Shown: piece by piece, positions 17,332-26,001 of the stretch
Layout: every line of letters starts with the position of its first letter
How positions within the stretch are numbered: position 1 is the stretch's first letter
NCBI RefSeq assembly: GCF_018604545.1
Contig: NZ_CP075896.1
Location: forward strand, 6,758,001-6,822,000
Reading direction: 5' to 3'
Length of the DNA: 64,000 nucleotides
Origin: Streptomyces koelreuteriae
Lineage (GTDB): Bacteria > Actinomycetota > Actinomycetes > Streptomycetales > Streptomycetaceae
Program-made: the position numbers and the translations under genes
Notes under the pieces: model-generated
What the model was told of the DNA's origin: nothing
The model's database searches: none
The model's input: the letters and a program-made list of their open reading frames with translations, nothing else

Positions 17332-18534
17332 GTGTTCGGAATGGTCAGGCCCTGTCGGCATCGCCTCGGGGAGAGCCTCACCGCTCAGTGGATGGCGCAT
17401 TTGTGCGGCCTGTGTCTCGCGCTGCGCGGGGATCACGGCCAGTTCGCGCGCATCGTGACGAACTATGACGGGCTTCTCGTCTCCGTATTGACGGAGGCTC
17501 AGACACGCCCTGTGACCGGCGGGTCGAGGGATATGGGGCGGCGTACGGCGGGTCCGTGTCCGCTGCGCGGGATGCGCACCGCGTCCGTCGCGCACGGTGA
17601 GGGGGCGCGGCTCGCGGCGGCCGTGTCGCTGGTGCTCGCCTCCGCGAAGGTGCGCGACCATGTCGCCGACGGTGACGGGCTGCTGGCCCGTGCGCCGGTG
17701 GCGCGCGCCGCGCGCCGGGTCGCGAAGGGCTGGGACCGGGCCGGAGCACGGACCGGCTCCGCCGTCGGGTTCGACACGGCCGTCCTGGTCGACGCCGTGG
17801 ACCGGCAGGGCGGCATCGAGGCGCTCGCCGGGCCCGGGACGCCGATCCTGACGGTGACCGAACCCACCGAGACCGCGACCGCCGCCGCTTTCGCGCACAC
17901 CGCGGTCCTCGCCGGCCGGCCGTACAACGCCGGGCCGCTCGCCGAGGCCGGACGCCACTTCGGGCGCCTCGCCCATCTGCTGGACGCCGTGGAGGACCGG
18001 CACGCTGACGCCGCGTCAGGCGCCTGGAACCCGATCACCGCGACCGGTACCTCCCTCGTGGAGGCCCGGCGGCTCGCCGACGACGCGGTGCACGGCGTCC
18101 GGCTGGCGCTGCGGGAGGCGGAGTTCAGCGACGGCCGGCTGGTCCACCGGCTCCTCGTGCACGAGCTGCGCACCTCCGTCGACCGCGCCTTCGGTACGGC
18201 CCGCTGCGCTCACACCGCAGGTCCCGAGGCGGCCGGTCCGTATGCGCCGCCCGGCACCGGCGCCCCGGGCGGTCCCGGCGCCCCGCCGCCACAGCCGCCG
18301 CGCGACAACCGGCGCGGGCTGCTCGCCGGGTGCGCGGTGTGGCTCGGGCTCGCCTGTACGTGTCAGATGTGCTGCGGCACGTACCAGGACCCGTGGACCG
18401 GCGAGCGCAAGGAAGGGCAGTGCGCCAACTGCGACTGCAGCGGATGCGGGGACTGCTGCAGCTGCTGCGACTGTTGCGGCAACTGCTGTGACAACTGCGG
18501 CTGCGACGGCTGCGACTGCGGCTGCAACTGCTGA
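17332..18534 (+). CDS. DUF5685-like protein with Cys-rich C-terminal tail
   Basis: A 400-residue protein. The first 290 residues begin with a conserved CRHRLGESLTAQWMAHLCGLCLALRGDHG-type Cys/His region and continue as a mostly helical domain. A Pro/Gly spacer leads to a hydrophobic segment (LLAGCAVWLGLACTCQMCC). The final roughly 40 residues are over one third Cys, in CxC, CC and CxxC spacing, ending CDCGCNC. The tail could bind metals or form a disulfide-rich knot. The start is GTG, chosen for GGGGGA just upstream. It diverges from sflA. I believe it belongs to the family annotated DUF5685; its function is unknown. Confidence 0.75.
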   Translation: MFGMVRPCRHRLGESLTAQWMAHLCGLCLALRGDHGQFARIVTNYDGLLVSVLTEAQTRPVTGGSRDMGRRTAGPCPLRGMRTASVAHGEGARLAAAVSLVLASAKVRDHVADGDGLLARAPVARAARRVAKGWDRAGARTGSAVGFDTAVLVDAVDRQGGIEALAGPGTPILTVTEPTETATAAAFAHTAVLAGRPYNAGPLAEAGRHFGRLAHLLDAVEDRHADAASGAWNPITATGTSLVEARRLADDAVHGVRLALREAEFSDGRLVHRLLVHELRTSVDRAFGTARCAHTAGPEAAGPYAPPGTGAPGGPGAPPPQPPRDNRRGLLAGCAVWLGLACTCQMCCGTYQDPWTGERKEGQCANCDCSGCGDCCSCCDCCGNCCDNCGCDGCDCGCNC

Positions 18535-18864
18535 GGCACCAACACCGGCACCGGCATCGGCGGGACTCGGCGAAGCGGCCCTGCTGACCGGCGCGCGGAG
18601 GGCGTACGGAACTTGGACCGAGCGCCGGCGTGAGGCGTGGCTGGGCGGCGCTTGAGGTGTGGTGGGGGCGCGCGTTGCAAAGGTCGTTCAAAGGTTGACG
18701 GCCGAAAGGCACCCTTGCGCCTACCGGCCGTTCGGCCGAATACTCCCCCACAGCGCTTGTCAGGGGCACGGCGTGTTCGGGAACCGGACGCGCGGTCCCA
18801 GGCTGCGCCTCACGGGCCCGAGACCCCACGAGGGCCCCCTACTTCCCCTGTGGAGGAACGAAAA

Positions 18865-19770
18865 GTGAGGATCAAGCGCACCACCCCCCGCAGCGGCATC
18901 TCGAGACGGACCCGGCTGATCGCCGTTTCCACCGGCCTCGTCGCCGCCGCAGCGATCGCGATCCCCAGCGCGAACGCGTCCGACACCCCCACCACCTTCA
19001 GCGCCGCCGAGCTCAAGAGCGCGAGCGGCTCGATCCTGAAGGCCGACATCCCGGGCACCGCCTGGGCCGTCGACAGCAAGACCGACCGTGTGCTCGTCAC
19101 CGTCGACAGCACGGTCACCCAGGCCGAGATCGCGAAGATCAAGCAGCAGGCCGGCGCCAACGCCGACGCGCTCACGATCAAGCGCACCCCCGGCCAGTTC
19201 AACAAGCTCATCCAAGGCGGCGACGCCATCTATGCGAGTAGCTGGCGCTGCTCCCTCGGCTTCAACGTCCAGAACAGCAGCGGTCAGCAGTTCTTCCTGA
19301 CCGCCGGCCACTGCACCGACGGCGCGGGCACCTGGTACTCCAACTCCGGGCGCACCACGGTCATCGGCTCGACCGCCGGCTCCAGCTTCCCGGGCAACGA
19401 CTACGGCCTGGTGCGCTACAGCGGGTCCGTCGCGCGGCCCGGTACCGCGAACGGCGTGGACATCACGCGCGCGGCCACCCCGAGCGTGGGCACCACCGTC
19501 ATCCGCGACGGCTCCACGACCGGTACGCACAGCGGCCGGGTCACCGCCCTCAACGCCACCGTCAACTACGGCGGCGGCGACATCGTCTCCGGCCTGATCC
19601 AGACCACCGTCTGCGCCGAGCCCGGCGACTCCGGCGGCTCGCTCTACGGCAGCAACGGCACCGCGTACGGTCTGACCTCCGGCGGCAGCGGCAACTGCTC
19701 CTCCGGCGGCACGACGTTCTTCCAGCCCGTCACGGAGGCCCTGAGCGCCTACGGGGTGAGCGTGTACTAG
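18865..19770 (+). CDS. Secreted streptogrisin A/B-like serine protease (S1 family) with short propeptide
   Basis: A 301-residue preproenzyme. Signal peptide to about residue 38 (ending SANA), a propeptide of about 75 residues, then a mature chymotrypsin-fold enzyme beginning at IQGGDAIY. The catalytic triad is visible as TAGHC, NDYGLV and CAEPGDSGGS, with paired Cys at RCSLGF...GHC and VCAEPG...GNC. It should be a secreted protease used to digest external protein, possibly during development. The GTG at 18865 has GGAGGAA upstream. A textbook terminator follows. A homologue with a longer propeptide follows about 450 bp downstream, so the two probably arose by duplication. Confidence 0.92.
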   Translation: MRIKRTTPRSGISRRTRLIAVSTGLVAAAAIAIPSANASDTPTTFSAAELKSASGSILKADIPGTAWAVDSKTDRVLVTVDSTVTQAEIAKIKQQAGANADALTIKRTPGQFNKLIQGGDAIYASSWRCSLGFNVQNSSGQQFFLTAGHCTDGAGTWYSNSGRTTVIGSTAGSSFPGNDYGLVRYSGSVARPGTANGVDITRAATPSVGTTVIRDGSTTGTHSGRVTALNATVNYGGGDIVSGLIQTTVCAEPGDSGGSLYGSNGTAYGLTSGGSGNCSSGGTTFFQPVTEALSAYGVSVY

Positions 19771-19800
19771 GCCCTACCGGGCAGCAGCAGACAGCGTTTC

Positions 19801-19831
19801 GAGCCCCCGCACGCATCGCGTGCGGGGGCTC
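19801..19831 (+). terminator. Terminator of the first streptogrisin gene
   Basis: Perfect 14-nt arms GAGCCCCCGCACGC and GCGTGCGGGGGCTC around ATC, followed by the T-rich TTCTGTGTG on the plus strand. Confidence 0.88.
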
Positions 19832-19981
19832 TTCTGTGTGGGTGGAGAGTTTGTGGCTTCTTGTCATGGTTCAGGGTGAGTACAGAGGAAAGGTGCATCA
19901 ATATCCGCCCCTCGGATGCTGATTGGGGTCGGTTGGTTGGGCGATTTTCAGCCATGGCCAGACCTCACAGAGTGCGCACAC

Positions 19982-19997
19982 ATTACTCGCGCGTAAT
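19982..19997. promoter_or_regulatory. ATTACTCGCGCGTAAT motif upstream of the sprD-like gene
   Basis: A near-palindrome whose core TTACTCGCGCGTAA matches TTACTGACGCGTAA upstream of the lipase gene (27971) at 12 of 14 positions. It lies about 220 bp before the protease start. A shared regulator of secreted hydrolases is one explanation. Confidence 0.45.
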
Positions 19998-20042
19998 GTT
20001 TGCAGTGTGAACGCGTGTGAAGCGCGTGCGAATTGGGTCCGA

Positions 20043-20062
20043 TTTGACCGTGCGCGGTCAAA
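20043..20062. promoter_or_regulatory. Perfect 8-bp dyad upstream of the sprD-like gene
   Basis: TTTGACCG and CGGTCAAA flank the 4-nt spacer TGCG. It sits about 155 bp before the TTG start and may be an operator, or contain the -35 element TTGACC of the promoter. Confidence 0.45.
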
Positions 20063-20217
20063 ATGTGGGGGCGTGGGGCCCGTAATCTACGCGCGTCCTG
20101 AACTCGACCTTGTGTGCTCCCCGTTGTCCTCGGAATAGTGGGCGCTCGTCAACAAGGCCTTCCGGCCCGCGAGGTCCCCACAACCTCCCGGGTCGACCCC
20201 CCACAGGAGGACGTGAG

Positions 20218-21300
20218 TTGAAGCACCGACGCATACCCAAGCGGCGCGCAGCCCTGGCAGGTGCGGGTGTCGCCGCACTGGTCGCCGCCGGAGTGACCTT
20301 CCAGTCTGCGAACGCCAGTGAGCCCGTGAAGGCCTCCGAGCCCGAGACGCTGTCGGTCTCCGCGGCCGGAAAGCTCGCCTCGACGCTGGCCAAGGACCTG
20401 GGCGCCGACTCGGCGGGTACGTACTACGACACGAAGAGCAAGAACCTCGTGGTGAACGTGCTCGACGAGGCCGCGGCCAAGGCCGTCGAGAAGGCCGGCG
20501 CCAAGGCGAGAGTCGTGGCGAACTCCCTCGCCGAGCTGAAGAGCGCCCGCGGCACGCTGAAGGCGGACGCGACGATCCCCGGCACCGCCTGGGTGACCGA
20601 CCCGACCACGAACAAGGTCGTCGTGACCGCCGACCGTACGGTCTCCAAGGCCGAGTGGGCGACGCTGACGAAGGTCGTCGACGGGCTCGGGGCGAAGGCC
20701 GAGCTGAAGAGGTCGAAGGGGGAGTACAAGCCCTTCATCGCCGGTGGCGACGCGATCACCGGTGGCAGCGGCCGCTGCTCGCTCGGCTTCAACGTCGTCA
20801 AGGGCGGCGAGCCCCACTTCCTGACCGCCGGGCACTGCACCGAGGGCATCTCCACCTGGTCGGACTCCAGCGGCAAGGAGATCGGCACCAACGCGGACTC
20901 CAGCTTCCCGGACAACGACTACGGCCTGGTCAAGTACACCGCCGAGGTGGATCACCCGAGCGAGGTGAACCTCTACAACGGCTCCACCCAGAAGATCTCG
21001 GGCGCCGCCGACGCGACCGTCGGCATGGCGGTCACCCGCAGCGGGTCGACGACCCAGGTGCACGAGGGGAAGGTCACGGGGCTGGACGCCACCGTGAACT
21101 ACGGCAACGGCGACATCGTGAACGGTCTGATCCAGACCGACGTCTGCGCCGAGCCCGGTGACAGCGGCGGCGCGCTCTTCTCGAGCGACAAGGCGGTCGG
21201 TCTCACCTCCGGCGGCAGCGGTGACTGCACCTCCGGCGGGGAGACGTTCTTCCAGCCGGTGACCGAGGCGCTGTCGGCGACCGGTACCGAGATCGGCTGA
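20218..21300 (+). CDS. Secreted streptogrisin D-like serine protease with long propeptide
   Basis: A 360-residue preproenzyme. Signal peptide to about residue 33 (ending SANA), an alpha-lytic-type prodomain (TYYDTKSKNLVVNVLDEAAA, then VVVTADRTVSKAEW), and a mature enzyme starting IAGGDAITGGSGRCSLGFNV. The triad lies in TAGHC, NDYGLVKY and CAEPGDSGGA. The start is TTG, supported by AGGAGG 8 nt upstream and the Arg-rich beginning of the signal peptide; the in-frame ATG at 20110 has no such support. The mature sequence resembles S. griseus SprD. The longer propeptide distinguishes it from its upstream neighbour. Confidence 0.93.
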   Translation: MKHRRIPKRRAALAGAGVAALVAAGVTFQSANASEPVKASEPETLSVSAAGKLASTLAKDLGADSAGTYYDTKSKNLVVNVLDEAAAKAVEKAGAKARVVANSLAELKSARGTLKADATIPGTAWVTDPTTNKVVVTADRTVSKAEWATLTKVVDGLGAKAELKRSKGEYKPFIAGGDAITGGSGRCSLGFNVVKGGEPHFLTAGHCTEGISTWSDSSGKEIGTNADSSFPDNDYGLVKYTAEVDHPSEVNLYNGSTQKISGAADATVGMAVTRSGSTTQVHEGKVTGLDATVNYGNGDIVNGLIQTDVCAEPGDSGGALFSSDKAVGLTSGGSGDCTSGGETFFQPVTEALSATGTEIG

Positions 21301-21316
21301 CACGCACAGCTTCGCG

Positions 21317-21350
21317 AAGTCCCGCCCCTTGTGTGAGGGGCGGGGCTTTT
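21317..21350. terminator. Terminator after the sprD-like gene
   Basis: AAGTCCCGCCCCT pairs with AGGGGCGGGGCTT around a short GTGTG loop, with one wobble, followed by TTTT. It sits between the convergent protease and membrane-protein genes. Confidence 0.8.
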
Positions 21351-21359
21351 GTGTGCGCT

Positions 21360-22388
21360 CTACGGCGTTTGCGCCGGGGGCGTTGTGTCCGCTCGTTTTC
21401 GCAGCGCGGCGGCTACCAGGGTGAGGGCCGCTCCCGCCACGGCCCAGGCCGCCAGCACCAGCAGCGCTGTGGTCATGGCGTTGTTCTCGAAGTAGGCGAT
21501 CGAACGGGTCGCCCAGGTGCCCGCTCCCGGCGGCAGTGCCGGGCCGATCGCCTTCCAGAAGGGCGGGAGCAGGGGCGGCGGGAGGGCGCCGCCGGCGCTC
21601 GGGTTGCCGAGGATCACCACCAGCAGGATCACCAGGCCGATACCGATCGTGCCGAAGATGCCCTGGAGGGCGAGGGTGGCCGCGCCCACGGCGAAGATGA
21701 TCAGAGCGCCCAGGCCCCAGAGGGCCGCCGTGCTGCCGGGGAGGGCGTCCAGGATCGGGCCGGCGATGAGGGCTCCGCCCAGGCCGCCGACGATCGCGAC
21801 CAGGGCCATCACCGCCAGGCGGATCGCGGCGCGCTCGAGGTTGGACGGTTTCGCACCCGCGCTGATGGCCAGGGCCGCGGCGCCCAGATAGCCGCCCACG
21901 CACCAGCCGACCACCAGGTAGAAGGACGAGAGCCCGTTGGGGTCGTGGGCGGCGGACGGGATGACGTCGACCGTGCGGAATCTGCGGTTCTCCGATTTCT
22001 CCAGCGTGGTGACGAAAGTCGTCAGGGTACTGGCGAGAACCCTGCCGCCGCCGGAGGCCACGAGGAGGGTGTCGGTGCCGCCCGGATCGATGATCAGGGC
22101 GGCGTCGATGTCCCGGTTCCTGATCTGGTCCCGGGCCGAGGCCGCGTCGGGCAGTGCGCGCGGGTCCAGCGGGGAGCCGGGCAGTCGTTCCAGTCGGGTC
22201 ACCGCTTGTGCGGAGGCGGCCTGGGGGGCGACCACCCCGAAGGGCACGTCCTTGAGTCTCGGGTCGTGCAGTGCCCCCACGTACGAGGCGATGAAGAGCA
22301 GCTGGAGGGCGATCACGCCGAGGATGAGCAGGGTGGCCCGGGGCGTGACGGCGTCCTTCACCTCGCTGAGGAACGAGCTCTGCGGCAT
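21360..22388 (-). CDS. ABC-2-like / YhgE-Pip-type integral membrane protein
   Basis: A 342-residue protein with one N-terminal helix (TLLILGVIALQLLFIASYVG), an extracytoplasmic domain of about 130 residues (PFGVVAPQAASAQAV..., then IDAALIIDPGGTDTLLVASGGG) and five further helices. This layout matches the ABC-2/YhgE-Pip/DUF3533 families, thought to take part in export or phage/ESX-linked surface functions. No ATPase gene adjoins it. The ATG at 22388 is the only upstream candidate in a sensible place, but its GGAGG lies only 1 nt away, so a slightly later start is possible. It diverges from dnaE2. Confidence 0.6.
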   Translation of the reverse strand: MPQSSFLSEVKDAVTPRATLLILGVIALQLLFIASYVGALHDPRLKDVPFGVVAPQAASAQAVTRLERLPGSPLDPRALPDAASARDQIRNRDIDAALIIDPGGTDTLLVASGGGRVLASTLTTFVTTLEKSENRRFRTVDVIPSAAHDPNGLSSFYLVVGWCVGGYLGAAALAISAGAKPSNLERAAIRLAVMALVAIVGGLGGALIAGPILDALPGSTAALWGLGALIIFAVGAATLALQGIFGTIGIGLVILLVVILGNPSAGGALPPPLLPPFWKAIGPALPPGAGTWATRSIAYFENNAMTTALLVLAAWAVAGAALTLVAAALRKRADTTPPAQTP

Positions 22389-22494
22389 GCCTCCACGGTC
22401 GGGTGCGGCCGGGTGTTTCCGCAGGTGGGGCGGGGCCGAACGGATGTCGCACACACATTCGAAAATTGGTCTATGGTGGGGGTGAGGTAGCTGG

Positions 22495-22506
22495 GAACAG
22501 ATGTTC
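22495..22506. promoter_or_regulatory. LexA (SOS) box of dnaE2
   Basis: GAACAGATGTTC is a perfect GAAC-N4-GTTC dyad, and the right half extends to GTTCGA as in the actinobacterial consensus TCGAAC-N4-GTTCGA. It ends 36 nt before the GTG start of dnaE2. This is where LexA should repress, and it argues against the in-frame ATG at 22501, which lies inside the operator. Confidence 0.8.
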
Positions 22507-22542
22507 GAGAGCTGGTACGGCTCACGAGTGCGGGAGGTGCGT

Positions 22543-25500
22543 GTGCCGGGGTTCACGCATCTGCACACCGTCTCCGGATTCTCGTCGCGCTATGGAGCCT
22601 CGCATCCGGAGCGGCTGGCCGAGCGTGCCTCCGAGCGGGGCATGGACGCCCTGGCTCTCACCGACCGCGACACGCTCGCCGGTGCCGTCCGGTTCGCCAA
22701 GGCCTGTGCGAAGGAAGGGGTCCGTCCGGTGTTCGGGGCGGATCTGGCGGTGGCGGGCCCCCAGGCTCCGGAGACCGGGGACCGGCGGGGGCGGCGTCGG
22801 ACTCCGGTGCGGGGCGGGGCCTTCGTCGACGAGTCGGCTCCTCGCGTGATCTTTCTCGCCAGGGACGGCGCCCGGGGGTGGGCCGAGCTGTGCCGGCTCG
22901 TCTCGGCGGCGCACGCGGGGGAGGGGCCCACGCCTCTGCTGCCCTGGGAGCACCATCGGGCCGAGGGGCTGACCGTGCTGCTCGGGCCCGAGTCGGATGT
23001 CGGGCGCGCCCTGGCCGCGGGGCGTCCCGACCGTGCGGCGCGGCTGCTCGTGCCCTGGCGGGAGGTCTACGGCGACGATCTACGGCTGGAGGCCGTCTGG
23101 CATGGCCGAAAAGGTACGGGTCCGGGGTCCCTGCGGCTGGCCGCCCGCACCGTCGGGTTCGCCGCCGAGCAGCGTGTCCGGCCCGTGCTCGGCAACGCCG
23201 TACGGTACGCCGACCCGGGGCTGGGGCCGGTCGCCGACGTCCTGGACTCCGCCCGGCGGCTGGTGCCCATCGACCCGACCAAGGAACTGGACTCCGGCGA
23301 GGCCTGGCTCAAGGGGGCGGGGGCCATGTTCGGGGCGGCGGAGCGGATCGTGGAGGCCGCGGGGTTCCGGCGGGACACCGCTCACCGGCTGGTGGAGCGG
23401 ACCGAGGCCGCGGCCGCCGAGTGCCTGGTCGACCCCGAGGACGACCTCGGGATCGGCACCGTCCACTTCCCCGAGCCGCATCTGGTCGGCGCCGGGCGGC
23501 GTACCGCCCAGCGGACGCTGGCCTCGCGGGCGGTGGCGGGGATGGTGCTGCGCGGGTACGACCGGCGGCGGGAGTACTGGGAGCGGATGCACCATGAGCT
23601 GGACATCATCGCCCATCACGGCTTCGCCTCCTACTTCCTGACCGTCGCCCAGGTGGTCGACGATGTGCGGGGGATGGGGGTCCGGGTGGCCGCCCGGGGG
23701 TCCGGTGCGGGGTCGCTCGTCAACCATCTGCTCGGGATCGCGCACGCCGATCCGATCGAGCACCGGCTGCTGATGGAGCGGTTCCTGTCGAAGGAGCGGG
23801 TCGTGCTGCCCGACATCGACATCGACGTGGAGTCCGCGCGCCGGCTGGAGGTCTACCGCGCGATCATCGGCCGGTTCGGCACCGAGCGGGTCGCGACGGT
23901 CGCGATGCCGGAGACGTATCGCGTGCGGCACGCCATCCGGGACGTGGGGGCCGCCCTGTCCATGGATCCGGCCGAGATCGACCGGGTCGCCAAGTCCTTC
24001 CCCCACATCCGGGCGCGGGACGCCCGTGCGGCCCTTGAGGAACTGCCCGAGCTGCGCGCGCTGGCCGGGGAGAAGGAGAAGTACGGGAGGCTGTGGGAAC
24101 TGGTCGAGGGGCTGGACGCCCTGCCGCGCGGGGTGGCCATGCACCCGTGCGGGGTGCTGCTGTCGGACGCCTCCCTGCTCGCGCGTACGCCGGTCATGCC
24201 GACCAGCGGCGAGGGCTTTCCGATGTCGCAGTTCGACAAGGACGACGTCGAGGACCTCGGGCTGCTGAAGCTGGATGTGCTGGGGGTGCGGATGCAGTCG
24301 GCGATGGCGCACGCGGTGGCGGAAGTGGGGCGGGTGTCGGGTGTCCGGGTCGATCTGGACGCCCTGGCGCCGGGTGACCCGGAGACGTACCGGCTGGTGC
24401 GGTCCGCCGAGACGCTCGGATGCTTCCAGATCGAGTCGCCGGGCCAGCGGGACCTGGTCGGGCGGCTCCAGCCGGCCACCTTCCACGATCTCGTCGTCGA
24501 CATCTCGCTGTTCCGGCCCGGGCCGGTCGCCGCCGACATGGTGCGGCCGTTCATCGAGGCACGGCACGGGCGGGCGCCGATCCGTTATCCGCATCCGGAT
24601 CTGGAGGGTCCGCTGAAGGAGACGTACGGGGTCGTCGTCTTCCATGAGCAGATCATCGACATCGTCGACATCATGACCGGGTGCGGGCGCGGTGAGGCGG
24701 ACCGGGTGCGGCGGGGGTTGTCGGATCCGGAGTCGCAGGGGCGGATCAAGGTGTGGTTCGCGCAGCACACGGCGGCGAACGGCTATGACGCGGAAACGAT
24801 TCAGCGGACCTGGGAGATCATCGAGGCCTTCGGGTCGTACGGCTTCTGCAAGGCGCACGCGGTCGCCTTCGCCGTGCCGACGTACCAGTCGGCATGGCTG
24901 AAAACGCATCATCCGGCCGCCTTCTATGCCGGGCTGCTGACGCACGACCCCGGGATGTATCCCAAGCGGCTGCTGCTGGCCGACGCGCGGCGGCGGGGCG
25001 TGCCGGTGTTGCCGCTGGATGTGAACGCGTCGGGGATCGCACACCGTATCGAACTGGTGTCCGGTAATTGGGGGCTGCGGCTCGCTCTCTCCGATGTGCA
25101 CGGCATCAGCGAGGCCGAGGCGGCGCGGATCGCCGAGGGGCAGCCGTACGCCTCGCTGGTCGACTTCTGGGAGCGCGGCCGGCCCAGCCGTCCGCTGGCC
25201 CAGCGGCTCGCACAGGTGGGGGCGCTGGACGCGTTCGGCGCCAACCGCCGTGATCTGCAACTGCATCTGACCGAGCTGCACCGGGGCGCGCGGGGCGCGG
25301 GCGGTGGCCAGCTCCCGATGGCCGGAGGGCGGAAGACCGCCCCGGCCGGGCTGCCCGACCTCACCTCCTCGGAGCGGCTCAGCGCCGAACTGGGCGTGCT
25401 GTCCATGGACGCCTCACGGAACCTGATGGACGATCACCGGGCGTTCCTCGACGAGCTGGGCGTGGTCTCGGCACGGCGGCTGCGCGAGGCACGGCACGGG

Positions 25501-26001
25501 GAGACGGTGCTGGTCGCGGGCGCCAAGGCGGCCACCCAGACGCCGCCGATCCGGTCCGGCAAGCGGGTCATCTTCTCCACCCTGGACGACGGCACCGGCC
25601 TGGTCGACCTCGCCTTCTTCGACGACTCCCACGACGCCTGCGCCCACACCGTCTTCCACTCCTGGCTGCTGCTGGTGCGCGGGGTGGTGCAGCGGCGCGG
25701 CCCGCGCAGCCTCAGCGTGGTGGGCGCCGCCGCCTGGAACCTCGCGGAACTGCTGGAGGTGCGCCGGGAGGAAGGGCTGGAGGGAGTCGCGGCCCGGCTG
25801 GCCGACGCCAGTGATTCCGGTGATGGCGGTGAGGGAGCGCCCGGACCGGCGGACTCCGCTGACCAGGAGCCGACGGACCAGCGGAAGATCCGCATGCCCA
25901 CGGGGTACGAGATGCACCCCTGGGCCGATCTGCGTCCCGCGGGCGAAGGGCCCGCGGTGGGACGGAAGTTGTGGCACCAGAGTCCGGGGAGTGCGGGATG
26001 A
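22543..26001 (+). CDS. dnaE2: Error-prone DNA polymerase DnaE2
   Basis: A 1152-residue C-family polymerase used in damage-induced mutagenesis. It begins with a PHP domain (FTHLHTVSGFSSRYG). The palm carries LPDIDIDVES with catalytic Asp residues, fingers include FGSYGFCKAHAVAFAV, and a C-terminal OB fold begins near VLVAGAKAATQTPPIRSG. The GTG at 22543 is chosen for GGGAGG 5 nt upstream, the conserved PGFTHLHT start and the LexA box just before it. Its stop overlaps the start of the ImuB-like gene by 4 nt (ATGA). DnaE2 usually works with ImuA' and ImuB; no imuA' gene is found here. Confidence 0.95.
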   Translation: MPGFTHLHTVSGFSSRYGASHPERLAERASERGMDALALTDRDTLAGAVRFAKACAKEGVRPVFGADLAVAGPQAPETGDRRGRRRTPVRGGAFVDESAPRVIFLARDGARGWAELCRLVSAAHAGEGPTPLLPWEHHRAEGLTVLLGPESDVGRALAAGRPDRAARLLVPWREVYGDDLRLEAVWHGRKGTGPGSLRLAARTVGFAAEQRVRPVLGNAVRYADPGLGPVADVLDSARRLVPIDPTKELDSGEAWLKGAGAMFGAAERIVEAAGFRRDTAHRLVERTEAAAAECLVDPEDDLGIGTVHFPEPHLVGAGRRTAQRTLASRAVAGMVLRGYDRRREYWERMHHELDIIAHHGFASYFLTVAQVVDDVRGMGVRVAARGSGAGSLVNHLLGIAHADPIEHRLLMERFLSKERVVLPDIDIDVESARRLEVYRAIIGRFGTERVATVAMPETYRVRHAIRDVGAALSMDPAEIDRVAKSFPHIRARDARAALEELPELRALAGEKEKYGRLWELVEGLDALPRGVAMHPCGVLLSDASLLARTPVMPTSGEGFPMSQFDKDDVEDLGLLKLDVLGVRMQSAMAHAVAEVGRVSGVRVDLDALAPGDPETYRLVRSAETLGCFQIESPGQRDLVGRLQPATFHDLVVDISLFRPGPVAADMVRPFIEARHGRAPIRYPHPDLEGPLKETYGVVVFHEQIIDIVDIMTGCGRGEADRVRRGLSDPESQGRIKVWFAQHTAANGYDAETIQRTWEIIEAFGSYGFCKAHAVAFAVPTYQSAWLKTHHPAAFYAGLLTHDPGMYPKRLLLADARRRGVPVLPLDVNASGIAHRIELVSGNWGLRLALSDVHGISEAEAARIAEGQPYASLVDFWERGRPSRPLAQRLAQVGALDAFGANRRDLQLHLTELHRGARGAGGGQLPMAGGRKTAPAGLPDLTSSERLSAELGVLSMDASRNLMDDHRAFLDELGVVSARRLREARHGETVLVAGAKAATQTPPIRSGKRVIFSTLDDGTGLVDLAFFDDSHDACAHTVFHSWLLLVRGVVQRRGPRSLSVVGAAAWNLAELLEVRREEGLEGVAARLADASDSGDGGEGAPGPADSADQEPTDQRKIRMPTGYEMHPWADLRPAGEGPAVGRKLWHQSPGSAG

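Larger units (their letters stand above)
19771..20217. other. Regulatory intergenic region between the two streptogrisin genes
   Basis: No gene is present. It contains the terminator of the first protease gene and, upstream of the second, the palindrome-like motif at 19982 and the dyad at 20043. The segment 19850-20070 is markedly less GC-rich than the neighbouring genes, as expected for a promoter. Confidence 0.5.

Noticed and set aside
23080..25281. A 733-residue frame opposite dnaE2
   Set aside because: Composition rich in His, Arg, Pro and Gln, no domain, fully within dnaE2.
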